Shown here: positions 1 through 12,855 of the stretch, in pieces
How the letters are laid out: every line of letters begins with the position of its first letter
Numbering within the stretch: the first letter of the stretch is position 1
Assembly (NCBI GenBank): GCA_004123355.1
Contig: SCHM01000001.1
Span: 12,844,193 to 12,908,192 of the forward strand
Reading direction: 5' to 3'
DNA: 64,000 nucleotides
Origin: Amphirosellinia nigrospora
Taxonomy: Eukaryota > Ascomycota > Sordariomycetes > Xylariales > Xylariaceae
Notes under the pieces: model-generated
What the model was told of the DNA's origin: nothing
Database searches by the model: none
Seen by the model: only the letters and a program-made list of their open reading frames with translations
Position numbers and translations under genes: made by a program

Positions 1-754
1 GTAGCGGCAACGTCGACGGACTGTACTATTCTTATCCAGCCCGGCACCTTTTTCACCGTCCGCCTCGCCCCCTCCAAGCGAACGTCTCAAACTCCTCTTT
101 TCCTCCCCGTCAACCCGTCAGCCCATCGAAGTATTTACCTCTCCAAAGGTCTGTCCTACCTTAAGGGATTTCCTGTCGCTTCCAGAAATCACAACTTCTC
201 CTCTCTGTTCTCTGTTCTAGTTCTTCCCAGCCAGAGCCTTCTGTCCTGACAGAGACCTACGTTGGTCGTTTGATTTACGGCGATCCTCAAGTTCACCACT
301 TGCACTGCCTTGGAAAAGCGGCATTGGATCCATTCTTGTCCTTTATTTATACAATACCCTTATACTTTGGCCTATAATTCTCGCGTCTTTTCAGTACACC
401 GTTTACTGTCCCTTTGCCTGCATAGGCTTGTCGCTCTCTCATCTCAAACGAACGAACCCGCTGCCCACGGTACCTATAATATACCTAACCACGTAAATCC
501 AGCGTGAACCTGCGCGACCTCCGCCACTCAACACAAAGCATCTACTTTCGGTACTATTAACTACCGACCGTGTTTTTGGGACAAAATCCGAGCTGTGGTC
601 TGCGAGACTAGTTCCCCGAACGACGTCGCCGGCTGTTGGGGGAATTGTGTCTCGACACTGTCTGCAGAAGAGAGACTGCTTATACCGATTCGTCAATATT
701 TCTGAGGCATGATATAACATCGGCACAAAAGGCCTTTTCGAATAGTACGACAAG
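1..754 (+). other. 5' flank of acyltransferase gene, pyrimidine-rich
   Basis: No supported gene. The first 450 bases are rich in C and T on the plus strand, as in many fungal promoters and leaders. Short open frames here look like chance and have no recognisable domain. The stretch probably holds the promoter and 5' UTR of the gene starting at 755; no clear TATA box was found. Confidence 0.4.
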
Positions 755-2493
755 ATGCCGATTGGCAAAGAGGGGAACGTGAAATGGGTTGATGTAAGTA
801 GACACTGTCTCAGCCGCCGGTCGAATGAGCGTTTCTTTGGATGGAGTGACGATGGGCTGTTTGTCTTGGAGGCTTTCGGATTGACCGCCACCACGATGAC
901 CCTCTTTCCAGGTGCTCATTAGCGCTGATAGGCGTTGCGGAAGCGCGACCGCGATGTGCTTAATGGTGTCACTGAGATCACGAAGGTTGAAGGTGCAAGT
1001 CATGCAATGCCAAAGCTTGCGCCTGGGTAGGCATATGTCTATCGACATTGCACATTATGTGGTCGGGCAGGTCGTCATCTCAGGAATGGCCAGCGCCAGT
1101 TCCAACAGAAGCCAAGCACTTTGCTCGTTCAATGTGGCCAATAACTAATCGGCTGTTTATTTGCAGGGCCTTCGAGGTCTCGCCTCATCATTAGTCGTCC
1201 TGACTCACATCGCACGAGCTTTCGATGGCGATCTCTTTCTTCCGGCCTCAGCTGCTGATGCTGCGCCTCGCGTACTTCAGTGGCCGTTTCTTCGAATCCT
1301 CGTTCAAGGTCGCATTGGCGTGACGATCTTCTCTTTCGTTACCGGTTATGTGTGCGCTCTCAAGCCCATCAAGCTCTACCGCCAGAACAATCAAGATGCT
1401 GCCTTCAACGCCGTCGCCAAGTCCGCCCTCCGCCGTGTACCTCGATTGATTATCCCCTGCTCGTTCGCTACTGTAATTATCTGGGTTATGGCACAGCTGG
1501 GGTTCTTCCTGGTGGGAAAGTCGAGTGATTGCTGGTGGTGCGGTAAGACCGCGCCTGACCGAATGGGCAACATTTTCTCATCCATCAACCACCTGATCTT
1601 CAACATCATCAACACTTGGACCCACGGCGCCAATGCGTATGATGGCAACCAATGGACCTTCTTCCCCTGTTGAAGGGGAGTATGCAGGTATACACCTTCA
1701 TTGTCGCAACGGCCTATTTGCAGCCACGATATAGAATGATTGCTAGTTTGATCGTCTACTTCTACTTCTACATCGGTGGCGATTGTAAGTTGCATACGTT
1801 TCACTATCTTGTCAGATAAGTCTTGGTAGCATTCGCTAACTGCATCTAGCTGCCTTCGGTATGCAATTCTTTTGGGGTGTATTCCTTTGCGATGTACAAA
1901 ACCATCCTGCGGCAAACGAATTCCTGGTTAGGCGGCCGAGAATATCTCGCGTACTCGCTATCGTATTCCTGACGCTCGGTCTTTACGTTGCCTCGTACCC
2001 TGAAGGACATCCTGAATGGGCCACCTGGTCGCGTCTGCAGTATAGGGTGTTGGTCCACATCGTTCCGAAAGGCGGTGAAATTCCTCGATTCGGATCAGGT
2101 ATTGGGTTGCAGCTAATCACTCTTGGGTTGCATTTTATGCCTGCTTTGCGGGACTTCTTGTCATCCAAGTACCTCCTGTGGCTCGGCAAGCAATCCTTCG
2201 CGGTCTATCTCCTTCACGGTCCTCTTCTTCGCAGCGTTTTGTGCTGGATGGTCTACGGAATCTATGTGCCCCCAGATATTACGAACGAAAATGGCGAGGT
2301 CTTGCACGGCAAGCTTATATTCCCTGGGGCATTCAGACTATTAATTGCACTACCTTTCTGGATCCCCTTGAACTACGGCGCCGCCATGCTCTGGACTGGT
2401 TATGTGGACCCCTGGTGCGCAAACCTCACTGAGAAGATCGTCAAATATATGATGCTGGCACGGGACGAGAAGGGAGTGCTTTTGCCACAGTAG
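755..2493 (+). CDS. acyltransferase 3 family membrane protein (one frame break)
   Basis: Predicted multi-pass membrane O-acyltransferase (acyltransferase 3 superfamily; fungal 'hard surface induced protein' type relatives). Exons read from the sequence: 755-793, 1167-1784, 1850-2493, with GT..AG introns; the first intron is long (373 nt). Exon 1 ends in VD and joins GLRGLASSLVVLTH, the N-terminal family signature with its conserved His. Hydrophobic segments follow throughout, and the C-terminal part keeps WLGKQSFAVYLLHGP, typical of the family. At about 1655-1660 the frame changes: WT ends one frame and LLPLLKGSM resumes in the next, as if one base of a C/T run were missing. With one base added the CDS is 1302 nt (433 aa), a normal size for the family. 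Its acyl donor and acceptor cannot be inferred. It is either a gene with one sequencing deletion or a recent pseudogene; I favour the first. Confidence 0.8.
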
Positions 2494-3984
2494 GGGGCCG
2501 AAATGCAACATGAACCGACAGTAAAATTATAGATGGGCTATTAGTACCATCTCGAACGGCGTTGGGTACTGGATAACCAACTCACCTTCTCATCAATTAC
2601 TTCCGATTCAAGTCGCGCTACATTAGCGGGATCGTCGTATTCAGATGGGAGGCTTGTACAAAATACATCGGCCATCCGATTCTTGTCGATACAATTACTT
2701 GGACTTTACGAAGCGGGCGTTTTCTGGTTTGGACTACGTAACGGCCTCATTCAAGGGTGTTCGCATTGGGGGAAGCTGCATGATACGGTGTACTGTACGG
2801 CCTAATAAATACTTGTGTTCCGATCCCGCTCCAGTAATGACGGGTTGGCCCAGTATGGTGAGGACTGCATAGGGACGGAGAACGTAGAGTCTATACGCTC
2901 ATTGTAATCTGCCGCAGGACGCAACGGGGTGAATCCACAGGGGAAAAGGCTAGATGATAGATGGTGGTAATTGCATACTTCAATGCATGGACGGAAGTGC
3001 AGTGATCATATAATGTACAAAGACATTTTCTATATTTCCCAGGGTTTCCATTCTGGTGTGCATATCTGTAATATCTTGAATGACGTACGTTGGAGTTGGG
3101 ATGTGCCTCGTTATCCTTACATCCCTTATCGGATAACTCATTGAGATGTCATTCATACTGTATTCTCTCCAAATTGTGAAGTGTGTTATATGTAGAACGA
3201 GCACGTACTTGTTGGATTTTACGGGCCACTGTATGATTTATAAAGACTGTATTTACGATTACCTTCCCAATCCTTTGGAACAGGAGACGCTTTGCAGCTG
3301 AGTTACACCCGATGTGCATGTGATTCGAGGTCCCGTCTAAAGAACTATTCAGGATTGCGGCGTAGCTCCTAGGTAGCCAGGCGTTTGGGAAAGGGAAAAA
3401 AGGCAGTGGGGGTGAGAGATCTTACTTATTATAGAAACCTCTACCGCAGCCACTCTACTCCGACCGTTCCTACTGACATCATTGATGCCTTCTACTATAT
3501 AGATGAGGTTTATATTCAGCCTCGCCGCAAGATCCTTTATTTACGCGACCAGCTGTTGGACCGTGATCTGCGCTGATTGACGCACATCGAACTCAGGCTC
3601 AACATATTAATAATACGTGGTACAACACTTATTTCTTCCGTATTACACCAAATCGTGTAATAGCGCGCCCGTGGGTCTTCGTGGGACAAAACCCCCGACG
3701 CGATCGCCGTGGATAGGATCGTGGGATGCACCTAACAAGGGCTTCGATGCTCTAATAGGTATTTGGTTTTCAACTTTGATCTGACGTCAATGGCTTCACC
3801 ATTTCTGTATTTTGCGGCGACTCTGATGATGATCGTTCAGATGGCGAGCATATATATTCGTCGGTATGGCTTCGGTCTTGGGGGATTGTGGTTAGGACAA
3901 GCAGACTACATCGCGTGTATACCGCCCCGTTTTCTCTCTGTTATCTTTTTTTTCACTAGATTCACCTTGGAGTTCAGGATCAAT
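2494..3984. other. intergenic, no supported gene
   Basis: About 1.5 kb between the acyltransferase and the His-rich secreted protein. Only short open frames without recognisable motifs are present, on both strands. No RNA gene, repeat or mobile element was recognised. Confidence 0.5.
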
Positions 3985-4555
3985 ATGAAGAATTTCTTCT
4001 CTGCTCCGGTCCTACTAGGCCTCTGCCTAACAGGCGTCCTTGCGGACCTACCTTACCACAACTTCGAAGGTACGTACACCTTGTTTCCTCCTGGCCAAAA
4101 ATGAAACAGCGACTAATTGAATTCTGCTAGGGCGAGATGTAAACGTCGATGTACCAACGCTATCCCAGAGCACACCTCACCACCCAATGGGCACAGAAAC
4201 CGGCGACCATCATCCTCCCCATCATCACCATCATAGCCCAACGGGCTCAGACCCACCCGAAGAGACGCCATACAACAAATACGAAGTCCAACACGCGGCC
4301 TCGTATTATCATAATCCGAATCCTACCTCGTATCCGACGGGTGGGTATCCACCGCATCACCACCATCATCGCCCGGGAGGTCCCCTGGAGAGCCCGCCTT
4401 TTCCTACGAATACTGAGCCTTACCTTGGGAGCGTGGAGAAAGATGAGCGTGTGTATACGATGAGGACAGTGACGAGGACTCGTGGGCATAGTGCTGGCTT
4501 CCCTCCCCATGGGACTGGGAGTCCTTATCCTCATCATCATCCCCGCGAGGCGTGA
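3985..4555 (+). CDS. small secreted histidine/proline-rich protein
   Basis: Two exons, 3985-4069 and 4131-4555, joined across a 61-nt GTACGT..TAG intron, give an intact 169-aa protein. The N-terminus MKNFFSAPVLLGLCLTGVLA is a clear secretion signal peptide with likely cleavage near ALA/DLPY. The mature chain is low in hydrophobic residues and contains three His clusters (HHPPHHHHH, PPHHHHHR and PHHHP), plus many Pro, Gly, Tyr and Thr residues. No catalytic domain and no cysteine pattern is visible. Histidine clusters like these can bind zinc, copper or nickel ions, so a role at the cell wall or as a secreted metal-binding or effector-like protein is possible; that is inference only. Codon use and splice signals look normal. 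The start was chosen for the signal peptide; an upstream in-frame extension would place it inside the chain. Confidence 0.75.
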
Positions 4556-5807
4556 AAGAATCAGGGGCGGAGATGGGCGCCGATATGCGGTTTCCCGCTG
4601 GGGTTGAATGTGAGATAGGTGTTGGACCGAGTGAAAGGAGGAGTTTGAAGGGTTTGTGTTTATATGCTGTATGTAGAGTAAGCATGGGATTGCGTTTATG
4701 AGAGTGACTGAGATTGTCAATGCTTATCTATCTACGGTGTTTTGGGTTTTCAGATCTTTCTTTGCTCCTTTCCAAGGGATTAGTATTGACACCCTCTCAG
4801 ACGTAGATGCCATGTCTAGAGGTTTACAAAGTGAGAGTGGGAATCTTTTAGAAGTGTTGATCCTACATAATGGCAGCCATTGATTAGAATTGAGAATATT
4901 TTATTAGTTATCGTCGCATATTAGTGTAATGTGATCATGAACGCAGGGCGTAAAAATTGCTAGTATCTGCTTAGGTAATGTTAAATCTTAAGCCTGTCTC
5001 AGTGTTGATGACCATATCTTGATCATCGGGTAAAGCCCACGTTAAAACAATGCCCTGCGACTTTGTAGTGCGACGTCGAGATTAGGGGGGGAGGCGGAAA
5101 CCGATAAGGAATGGGACGTAAGGCCGGTAACAACAGAGACACATGCGCTTATATAAATAGCACGATAACGTTATATGAAGCAGCGGCAGCGCCTATAAGC
5201 GCGCCCATACCTGAGGTATTATTCTGTCCCGCAGTATATAATTCTAGGCCAAGATCTTCCTTATGACAGTCGTATTGCCGAGCCATTTGGGAAAGTGCGG
5301 CGAACTCACCAGGCACTGATCTCATTGGTACGGCTCATTTCATACATTCATCGCACATCCCGGTGTATGACCCTTTTAACCCTCGCCATTCTAGATACTC
5401 CCCTTCCACACCTGTAGAGTGAATAAATTGGATGACCGCGGGTCAATGTAACCGGCACTTCATTAATGACCACGCCGACGAGCCGAGAGGGAGGCGAGAG
5501 AGGTCAAGGTCGGGTCGCTTGGCGGCGGTTCGATCGAGGCAGCGAATAAACGATAGCCCAGACCATGAACAACACCACAATTAATACAATGTCCTGGCTC
5601 ATTACCCAGGAACCGAGATTTCTCGATGCATTAGTTAGTATATAGGATATGCGATAAAGACTCTAGGAGGAGACATAAGATCCCTCAATCCCCCTAATCC
5701 GTTTCGCTGTCTCTTTCTTTTCGGTCCATTTGCCGTGAGAATAGTCACCCCCGTCGTCTGTGAACGAGTAACATAATAATAGAAGGGCTGAGGTCTTCAA
5801 TATCAAG
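4556..5807. other. intergenic, no supported gene
   Basis: About 1.25 kb of non-coding sequence upstream of the first DUF1996 gene. No recognisable ORF, RNA or repeat family. Confidence 0.5.
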
Positions 5808-7644
5808 ATGCATCGGACGCTGGTAACTGCGCTCGCCTTGGCAGCGCGGACTACCGCTCTCCTGCGATTCTCGTGCACTCAGTTGACGATCGACCGAGTT
5901 GACCCCTGTGAGTAGTAACGAACAACTATGATCCTTCTCGTTCACCCCTCTTACTATGTTTCGTGGGCCATGATCCTTCAAAGCCCCTGATGTATACTGT
6001 AAGAACCTAAGAACAGTCACTGACGAGACATCCAGTGGTCAACCCGGGCCTTATGCCGAGCCCCATCTCCATCAGATCATCGGTGGCGTAGGTTTCGGCA
6101 CGGTTTCATAGCAAAACAGTCAACATGCTGATACTTCACAGAACTCCTTCAACGTGACGATGGACCCAGCCAAGGACATGCCCGAGTCCGACTGCACGAC
6201 CTGTCAGTTCCTCGAAGATTCGTCCAATTAGGACCGCCGTCCTCTTCTTCCGCGCCCGGAACGGCACATATAAGCGAGTACCCATCGTTCCAAACGTCGG
6301 GTTCGAAGGGGCCGAGGGCGGCATGACGGTCTACTATATGCAGAACGGCCTGGCCGACTACCAGCAGACGTCCAAGTCACGGCCTTCAAGCCCGGCTTCC
6401 GGATGATCATCGGTGACCCGTTGACGCATACCGCGGCCGATGCGGCCCGTTTCAGACAAGTCACGTATACCTGTCGTAAGGAATGCCCGGGACCCTTTTC
6501 CTCTTTACTTTTAGAGCATGATGTATTCTTTTATGGAACAATAAAGTGTCGAGAAGCTTCTACAATCTTCAAAACCCGGCTCTAGATGGCGACAACTGAC
6601 CCGTGTTGCAGTGCAAGACCCGGGCACTCGCTTCCCCGAGACCAAGAATCTGCCTGCGAAACCGTGCCCTGCTGGTAGTAAGTAGTTCCCTACTATCTCT
6701 TCCGTGTAAGAGACTGTTAGAAGATTCCTTCTTGGCCAAGATTCTTCCCTTGGACGTTTCCACGGCTGTCACACACTCCAAGATCGCGCCCGAAATGATA
6801 ACTGACCCCGAGCATCGCAGTTATGGCCAACGTTCGATTCCCAACGTGAGTGCGGTCGAGAAACTGGTGTTAGTAATGGATAAGCTGATAGAGAGTCAGA
6901 TGCTGGGACGGCAAAAATCTCGATACTGCGAATCATATGGACCATATGGCCTACCCAGCCAATGGCACTTTCGACTCTCGAGGCCCATGTCCGGAATCCC
7001 ACCCGATCCCCGTGCCACAGCTGGTAAGAAATCTCGAAACCATTTCCTCCTTGGTTTGTCAAATTTTGGGGCACAGCATCATTTCCTTTCTAGGCTACAA
7101 TATTGCCCGGAAGCTTTTGAAATCCTCCCGTATCACGCTCCGAATAGTAATAATAACTCCGCGTGTGCTAGATGTACGAGACGGTCTGGGACACCCGCCA
7201 GTTCAATAACCCCGAAGATTGGCCCGAGGACGGCTCGCAGCCGTTCGTGTGGAGTTTCGGCGACAAGTGAGTAGCCGTTTTCCTCGTTGGATAGACGACG
7301 CCTGAAGACATCTGAAACTGACTCTGTTCACATCGCGTAGGACAGGTTACGGCACGCACGGCGACTACCTCTTCTGGCAAGGTGATGCGCTACAAAAGAC
7401 GATGGACACGCCTTGCTATGTCAACTGCCCGACGCTCACGACGCAACCCGTGGCAGACCAGAACAAGTGCAAGGTCGCGCAATCTTTCAAGGAAGATATC
7501 GATAGTTGTAAGTACTCACACCCGTCGATAATTGGAATACTTTTGGTTCTTCTATCGATAACGTACTCGTATTCGTCATTGCTGACTTTTGTTCCTGTCG
7601 TAGGGCTCCCTACGCTTCCGGGCAATCCAGAAGTGAGGCGCTGA
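5808..7644 (+). CDS. DUF1996 secreted protein, copy 1 (several frame breaks)
   Basis: Fungal DUF1996-domain protein of unknown function, normally secreted. Nine exons can be followed: 5808-5907, 6036-6087, 6142-6475, 6612-6677, 6821-6845, 6900-7023, 7172-7266, 7341-7507, 7604-7644. Family landmarks are RFSCTQLTIDRVDP after a signal peptide, VTAFKPGFRM, FPTCWDGKN, HMAYP and WSFGDKTGYGTHGDY. The reading frame breaks at three places: about 6061 (one base short in a C run), 6211-6232 (two bases short) and 6375-6377 (one base short). Adding those four bases gives 1008 nt, exactly the length of the intact paralogue at 60.5 kb. It may be a real pseudogene, but the same kind of break recurs in unrelated genes here, so sequencing error is more likely. 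The downstream neighbour is a P450 on the same strand. Confidence 0.75.
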
Positions 7645-8138
7645 GTAAGGTATATCAGCGCACACGGTTATTGCATGTAACGTACCTAAGGGCCCGTCGT
7701 ACAGCGTCCGACACATCCTCATTGTTGGGTACTCTTTTTTTTCTTAGAAAAAAAAATAGTGGCGGATCCTCGGGTAGATAGTTGGTAACGTGGCTCTTGG
7801 AGACCCCTCTCTCTGCCCTTTGTCAGGTTGTGTGGTGGTAGCGATGATGGCGAAGTCCTAGATAGCGCGACGCTTAGATGCCGTTAATCGAACACTACAT
7901 AACTCGTTTGCTTGTGATTCTCTGACATTCCGACCAATTAAATTCTCAAGATGTGTCCGGGTGGAATTCTAGACGCTTGGGTCTCGGTTACAGTTGCACG
8001 CGTTGCAGTGCAGGGGGGTGGCTCGGCTAATTAACCACTTTGTCCCATATCGTATTTGAGAGAACTTCATCCCTTCCTTCGCGCGGGATTTCCTCAGTTT
8101 TCTCTCAGGACGCTTGACGCAGTGTCTAATTGCGCAAG
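7645..8138 (+). other. intergenic between DUF1996 copy 1 and P450
   Basis: About 490 bases that probably hold the 3' UTR of the DUF1996 gene and the promoter of the P450. A T run followed by an A run (around 7733-7757) could form a hairpin. No gene seen. Confidence 0.4.
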
Positions 8139-10137
8139 ATGGGATTCAACGGGACGAACGCAATAGTGATCCGCGCCGTCGGAGCCGTGATAGCGCTCCT
8201 TCTGGCTCGACTCGTGTATCGGGCTATGTACAACGGTCGCGGGTGAGGGCATTAAAGGCCCAGGGGATTGTGAGTAACCGCTCGCGACTACGTGAGGATG
8301 TCACGAAACTAACAACTTTCACAGCCCATCCTGCCTCATTCGGCGCTATTCGGTCACTTGCCTGTCCTTGGAGACTGGAGAGCCGATAACCCTTCAGACG
8401 CCAACTTTTACTCATTTCACACATGGCTCATCAAGAACTGTAGGATATTTCCCAGGCCGACTTCCCACCCCTGTGGTGTATTTAGATATGTGGCCCATCG
8501 AGACTCCGTTCGCAATAGTCTTCGACCCTGTTGCTGCAACCCAGTTCGCACAAACGCCGAGTCTGCCGAAATTGCGTCTTACGAAAGAGTTCCTCGAGCC
8601 GCTCACATCCGGGCTTGATATGGTGACTGGCGAAGGACAAGAATGGAAGACCTGGCGATCAAGATTCAGCCCTGGATTCAGCCAGCGGAACTTGATAGCT
8701 ATGCTCCCGGAGCTGATCGAGAAGTCTCTATCTTTGTATCGCAACTTGAAAACTTGGCGGGCAGTGGTGGTAAATGGGGTCCGTCTTCCAACTCGAGGAG
8801 AAGACGACGAATCTCACGTTCGATATCATCTGCAGAGCAGCACTGTAAGTCTTTATGGGGTTTTAAAACGAGATTTTTGAGGTACCTATACGGCTTCCAA
8901 GAGACATTCTGACTATTTACAGTGGTATGCGTCTTGATGAGCAACGGCGACCCGAGCCTAGCCCGCTCAAATTCGCTCTGTTGGATCAGATTCGGGTAAT
9001 GAATGAAGGTGCCAATGCCGCCCGAGCTCTACCTCTCGGCCGCATGCCATGGCATAACGCGGATGCTAGACGTAATAATAAAACGATCCGGGACTTTCTG
9101 ATGCCCCAAATTCAAAGCAAGCTCAAGGCAGATTCGAATGACTCTCAAGTTAAGACGATCCTGGATCTGGCTCTCAAATACATCGATAAAGACGACCCGA
9201 ACGCGTCAAGAGAGCAGCCTAACGCGGAATACGTCGACAAGCTTCTTGCGAACCTGAAGGCTTTTGGTATGTATAAAACGTCCCACGTCTGACTCGTCAG
9301 CCCCCTCATTACGCATGATCTAGCAAGTCCTATGACGTGAGACTTAGATACCTCGACTAACATGTTTCTATGCACGCAGTCTTCGCCGGGCATGATACGA
9401 CAGCTGCGACGATATGCTTCATGACTAAGCGACTGCAGGACAACCCCGAGTGTTTGGCCAAGGTTCGTGCAGAGCATGACGCCGTGCTGGGGCCGGATAG
9501 CGAGGTAGTCAACACTCTCAGCCAATCTCCCCCTCTTGTACTCGCTCCCGTACACCCTCGCCGTCATCAAGGAGACGTTGCGGCTTCACCCCCTGGCGGC
9601 CACCATACGCGAGGCGCCCCCGGATTCTCCCTGACCGCGCCGGGTTCGTCGGTTCGCTACCCCATAGAGGGCTTTGGCCTGTGGTTGTCGGCCCCGGGAG
9701 TCGCGCGCAACCCGAACTACTGGCCACGCCCCAACGAGTTCATCCCAGAACGGTGGACGGTACCGGACGGTGACGAGCTCCACCCCGTGAACAACAGCGC
9801 GTGGGCGCCGTTCTCCATAGGTCCCAGGAACTGCATCGGAATGGAGCTCGCGCTGATCGAGCTCCGGATCGTCTCCGTTCTCATCGCCCGACGGTTCGAC
9901 ATCGAGGAGGCATGGGACAAATGGGACACATTACAGTAAGTTATGAGGTGTCTCCCCTCGCCGTTGAAGACATCACCCTTGGCAGATTGAAAGCTAATAT
10001 TTGTGCGCACCTATAGAGATGCAAAGGCTACCCCGAACGCCAAAATTGACGGAGAGCGACTGTATTGGGCTGGTAACGGCATCGTCCACCCCAAGGACGG
10101 GATGCCGGTACATGTGAAACTGCGAGAACAGGCGTAG
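8139..10137 (+). CDS. cytochrome P450 monooxygenase (multiple frame breaks)
   Basis: Membrane-anchored haem monooxygenase. Exons: 8139-8269, 8325-8844, 8923-9266, 9380-9935, 10017-10137. The N-terminus carries a hydrophobic anchor (IVIRAVGAVIALLLARLVY). Later come FGHLPVLGDW, WKTWRSRFSPGFS (C-helix), AGHDTTA (I-helix oxygen-binding motif), KETLR (ExxR, K-helix), PERW and the haem loop FSIGPRNCIG with its Cys ligand. The overall pattern resembles the CYP59/StcS group, but family assignment is tentative. Frame changes occur near 8241-8245, 8431-8445, 8731-8737, 8781-8785, 9531-9541 and 9615-9625, mostly fitting one missing base in a short run. With inferred bases added the CDS is about 1680 nt (about 560 aa), normal for the family. 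All catalytic motifs survive, which argues for sequencing deletions over decay. Confidence 0.8.
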
Positions 10138-12855
10138 ACGCAGGTTGCGTGACTTACTTAAAAGGCTTTGAGGTCTTTTTGGAGATGGTTTGGATCACTG
10201 GGCTAGACGAGATACTTAGATTCCACAGGTCACATACACTAGACATAGACAAACTAGCTCGACGCAACCAGGAAACGTGGACGGAATTCAATATCTACAC
10301 TAATATATGTGACAACATGAAAATGATACCCTGTTTCAGACGGCGGAATTTGATGGCAGTACAGATATGGGCCCCCAATTTCCCCCAGACTCTCGTTAGC
10401 TTACTCTCTCACGCCCGTGGCTCCCACGTGTCACCACCCATCTCTATCAGAGGTCGGAACTGAGACTCCCGAAGTACAAAGGGAGAGACATGTATATGTA
10501 TTTGACTTTTGGGAATGTGAGCTGTGCTGACCTCATTATGAGCTTACCTTTTCTTTGTTATTGCTGCGCGCCTCGTCAGCCATCTCATCTCACCCACCTT
10601 CTGACCTCTCCGACAAAACACAGAGCTCACAGCAAGCTCCAATCACCAATCACCCAAGTACTGTAGGTCTACAGTAGCGCAGCGCAGTGCAGCGTAGTAA
10701 TGGACGAGCAGCCTGTGGTGCCAATGAGCCCCGTATTCCCACGATGCAGCAGCAGCCCATCGGGAAAATTTCCCGATACGTTGAGACTCGAAGTCGAATA
10801 ACGTGACAACTTGCCAATGCATAACAGATAGCGTATAGCTGTGCTTTGCACTACTGCAGGTGGAACAGGCGGTAAAGCATTTTGCTTGGAAGCGCGCCTT
10901 GGACGTAGGTACCGTGCCTCTTGGACAGGGGAGGTTAGGGTAGCCGATTGTGTAGTGTAGGTTCTGTCAAATGAGCGTCGCGTATGCTTGCACGAACCCC
11001 CCAGCTCATCTTGAGACCTGTCCACCCGGGCGGTGTCCCGGCTCCCCTTTGTGGAGCTTGGCCCGTCGCCTACACTGCGCTACTGCCCACTTGCCAAGCA
11101 TCGTGAACGCGGAGTCCGGAGTAGTAATGATTTTGCTACCCAGGTTCCCGCCCAGGTTATATCCTTTTGCGTTAACTCCGATTAGACTGTTGGCATAACC
11201 CGAAGCAGGCAACAACAATATCTACTATGTAAGTAATTACTCTCATGTACATAGTAATGAGCGGTGAAATGAAAGCCCAGCTTGTTTTAGCTACTGGCCT
11301 TGGCTTTGACTTGCCAGCTTCATCAACAACCCACCAGTGTTGATGCTATTGTCTTGTCAATGCAACCACTCTTACCACGATTGACTTCAGACGGTATGTA
11401 CCGGCATGCTGGTAATCATGGTCAGCACCAGTCGCAAGAAATTACGGACGATGGGAGATAAGATTAGAAGCTAAAGAATGCTGGCACGCTATTGTTCGCG
11501 GCTCGCCAGCTCGCTCGCGCCTCACAGGTTACTAATGCCAACTAATGCCAACCGCGGCGCGCAATGGGACCCGATTTAAGGAGCTTGGGCGGTGGAGTCG
11601 TTTCGGTCTCGTCTTTGTCTGGGCGCGGGATGTACTTACTTGCAGCAGTAATCGCCAACCCAACCTTCCAACTGCCATGCTCGTGTGGGTGCTAGCGATG
11701 CTTAGAGCTTTTTTTCAGAAGCTGGTATCCATGCTGGTGGATGATAGCGTTGTCAGGTGGCCGGCTAGGATTTTACTTTATTTTGATTTAATCGAATTCA
11801 TTTCGAATTCGTGCTTTGCTCTTACTATTGTTACCTATTTGTTCGTTTCCCGAGCTTTACGAACACTCGTATCTCAGCCCCCATTTCTGCCCATTCTTCG
11901 CACCACCAATTAAAATACATTGCACACACACCGACGGGCTCTGTGCGGGAAGTTTATCGGTAAGATCTATTTCGAGCATAGCTTATCTCGGCCAAGAGAT
12001 AGCCGAGTTACATCCGACAGGCGTGCCAGCTTCGCTCATCCTGGCTCACCGAGACAACGCACTTAAAAACAACAAGACAGTACCATGGCAAAGTGTTTTG
12101 ATCGTCTTCGTCTTCCATGGCTAGACGAAACTATAGTAGTAGCGTAATAACCGGTCTGGGCCCTCTTCATCCTATGGTCAGGCCTATGGTGTCTCAAGTC
12201 TGCGAATGCTGGTCGGGGATTTCCACAGTACATAGTTACATCCCCACCAAGATCCAGAAATGTCAAAGCAGGCCAAGCCTATCATTTCCATGCAAAGAAG
12301 CAATCTCGCAGCCGCGTAGCCACTCTAGCCACCGGGTGGGAATGCTGTGGAATCCGAGCGGCTTGGCGGATTAGACCATTGTGGATGCCGATGGAGACGG
12401 CGGGCTTTAGGGGCGTTAGGGGCCTTAGTGAGCAACGCCCCTAAATTTGTCAAGCCCGTTTGCTTCAGCGCAGATTCTTCATCGCCGTGTGACCTGCCTG
12501 CCCTTGTCAGCCCTGTCCCTGTCTCAGCAATTGCTATCAAGTCATGGACTGCTGTCATGGGGGTCCGATGCTCGGTGCGCTTCTGTACTTATAGACAAAA
12601 CCGTCACACAACCACCACCGATCGTCAATACTTAATCGATAGATGATCATTGTAAACCACCCTCTTTAACACCCTCTTCCCATTTCATTGATCTACCTAC
12701 CTAATAGACATAGACGTATTATTTTTTCACGGTAAACTCTTAAAGATTAGATATTAGTTTACCTCACTCACAGTCGTTGTATTTTCCATTGTTTTCGTCA
12801 AGTATTCTCTTCCTACTTGGGTGGAACTCAGACAACCCCAAGAAGAGTATATAAT
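10138..12855. other. 2.7-kb gene-poor stretch
   Basis: No supported gene. Several open frames of 60-120 codons exist but none has a recognisable motif, signal peptide or splice structure. A short imperfect duplication (actaatgccaactaatgcca near 11530) and small G-rich runs near 12400 are the only local structure noted. The last 200 bases probably hold the promoter and leader of the kinase-like gene. Confidence 0.45.

Noticed and set aside
5808-10137. Calling DUF1996 copy 1 and the P450 plain pseudogenes
   Set aside because: All key motifs, splice sites and total lengths are preserved, and the same kind of one-base loss affects housekeeping-type genes such as sld2 and PNS1.
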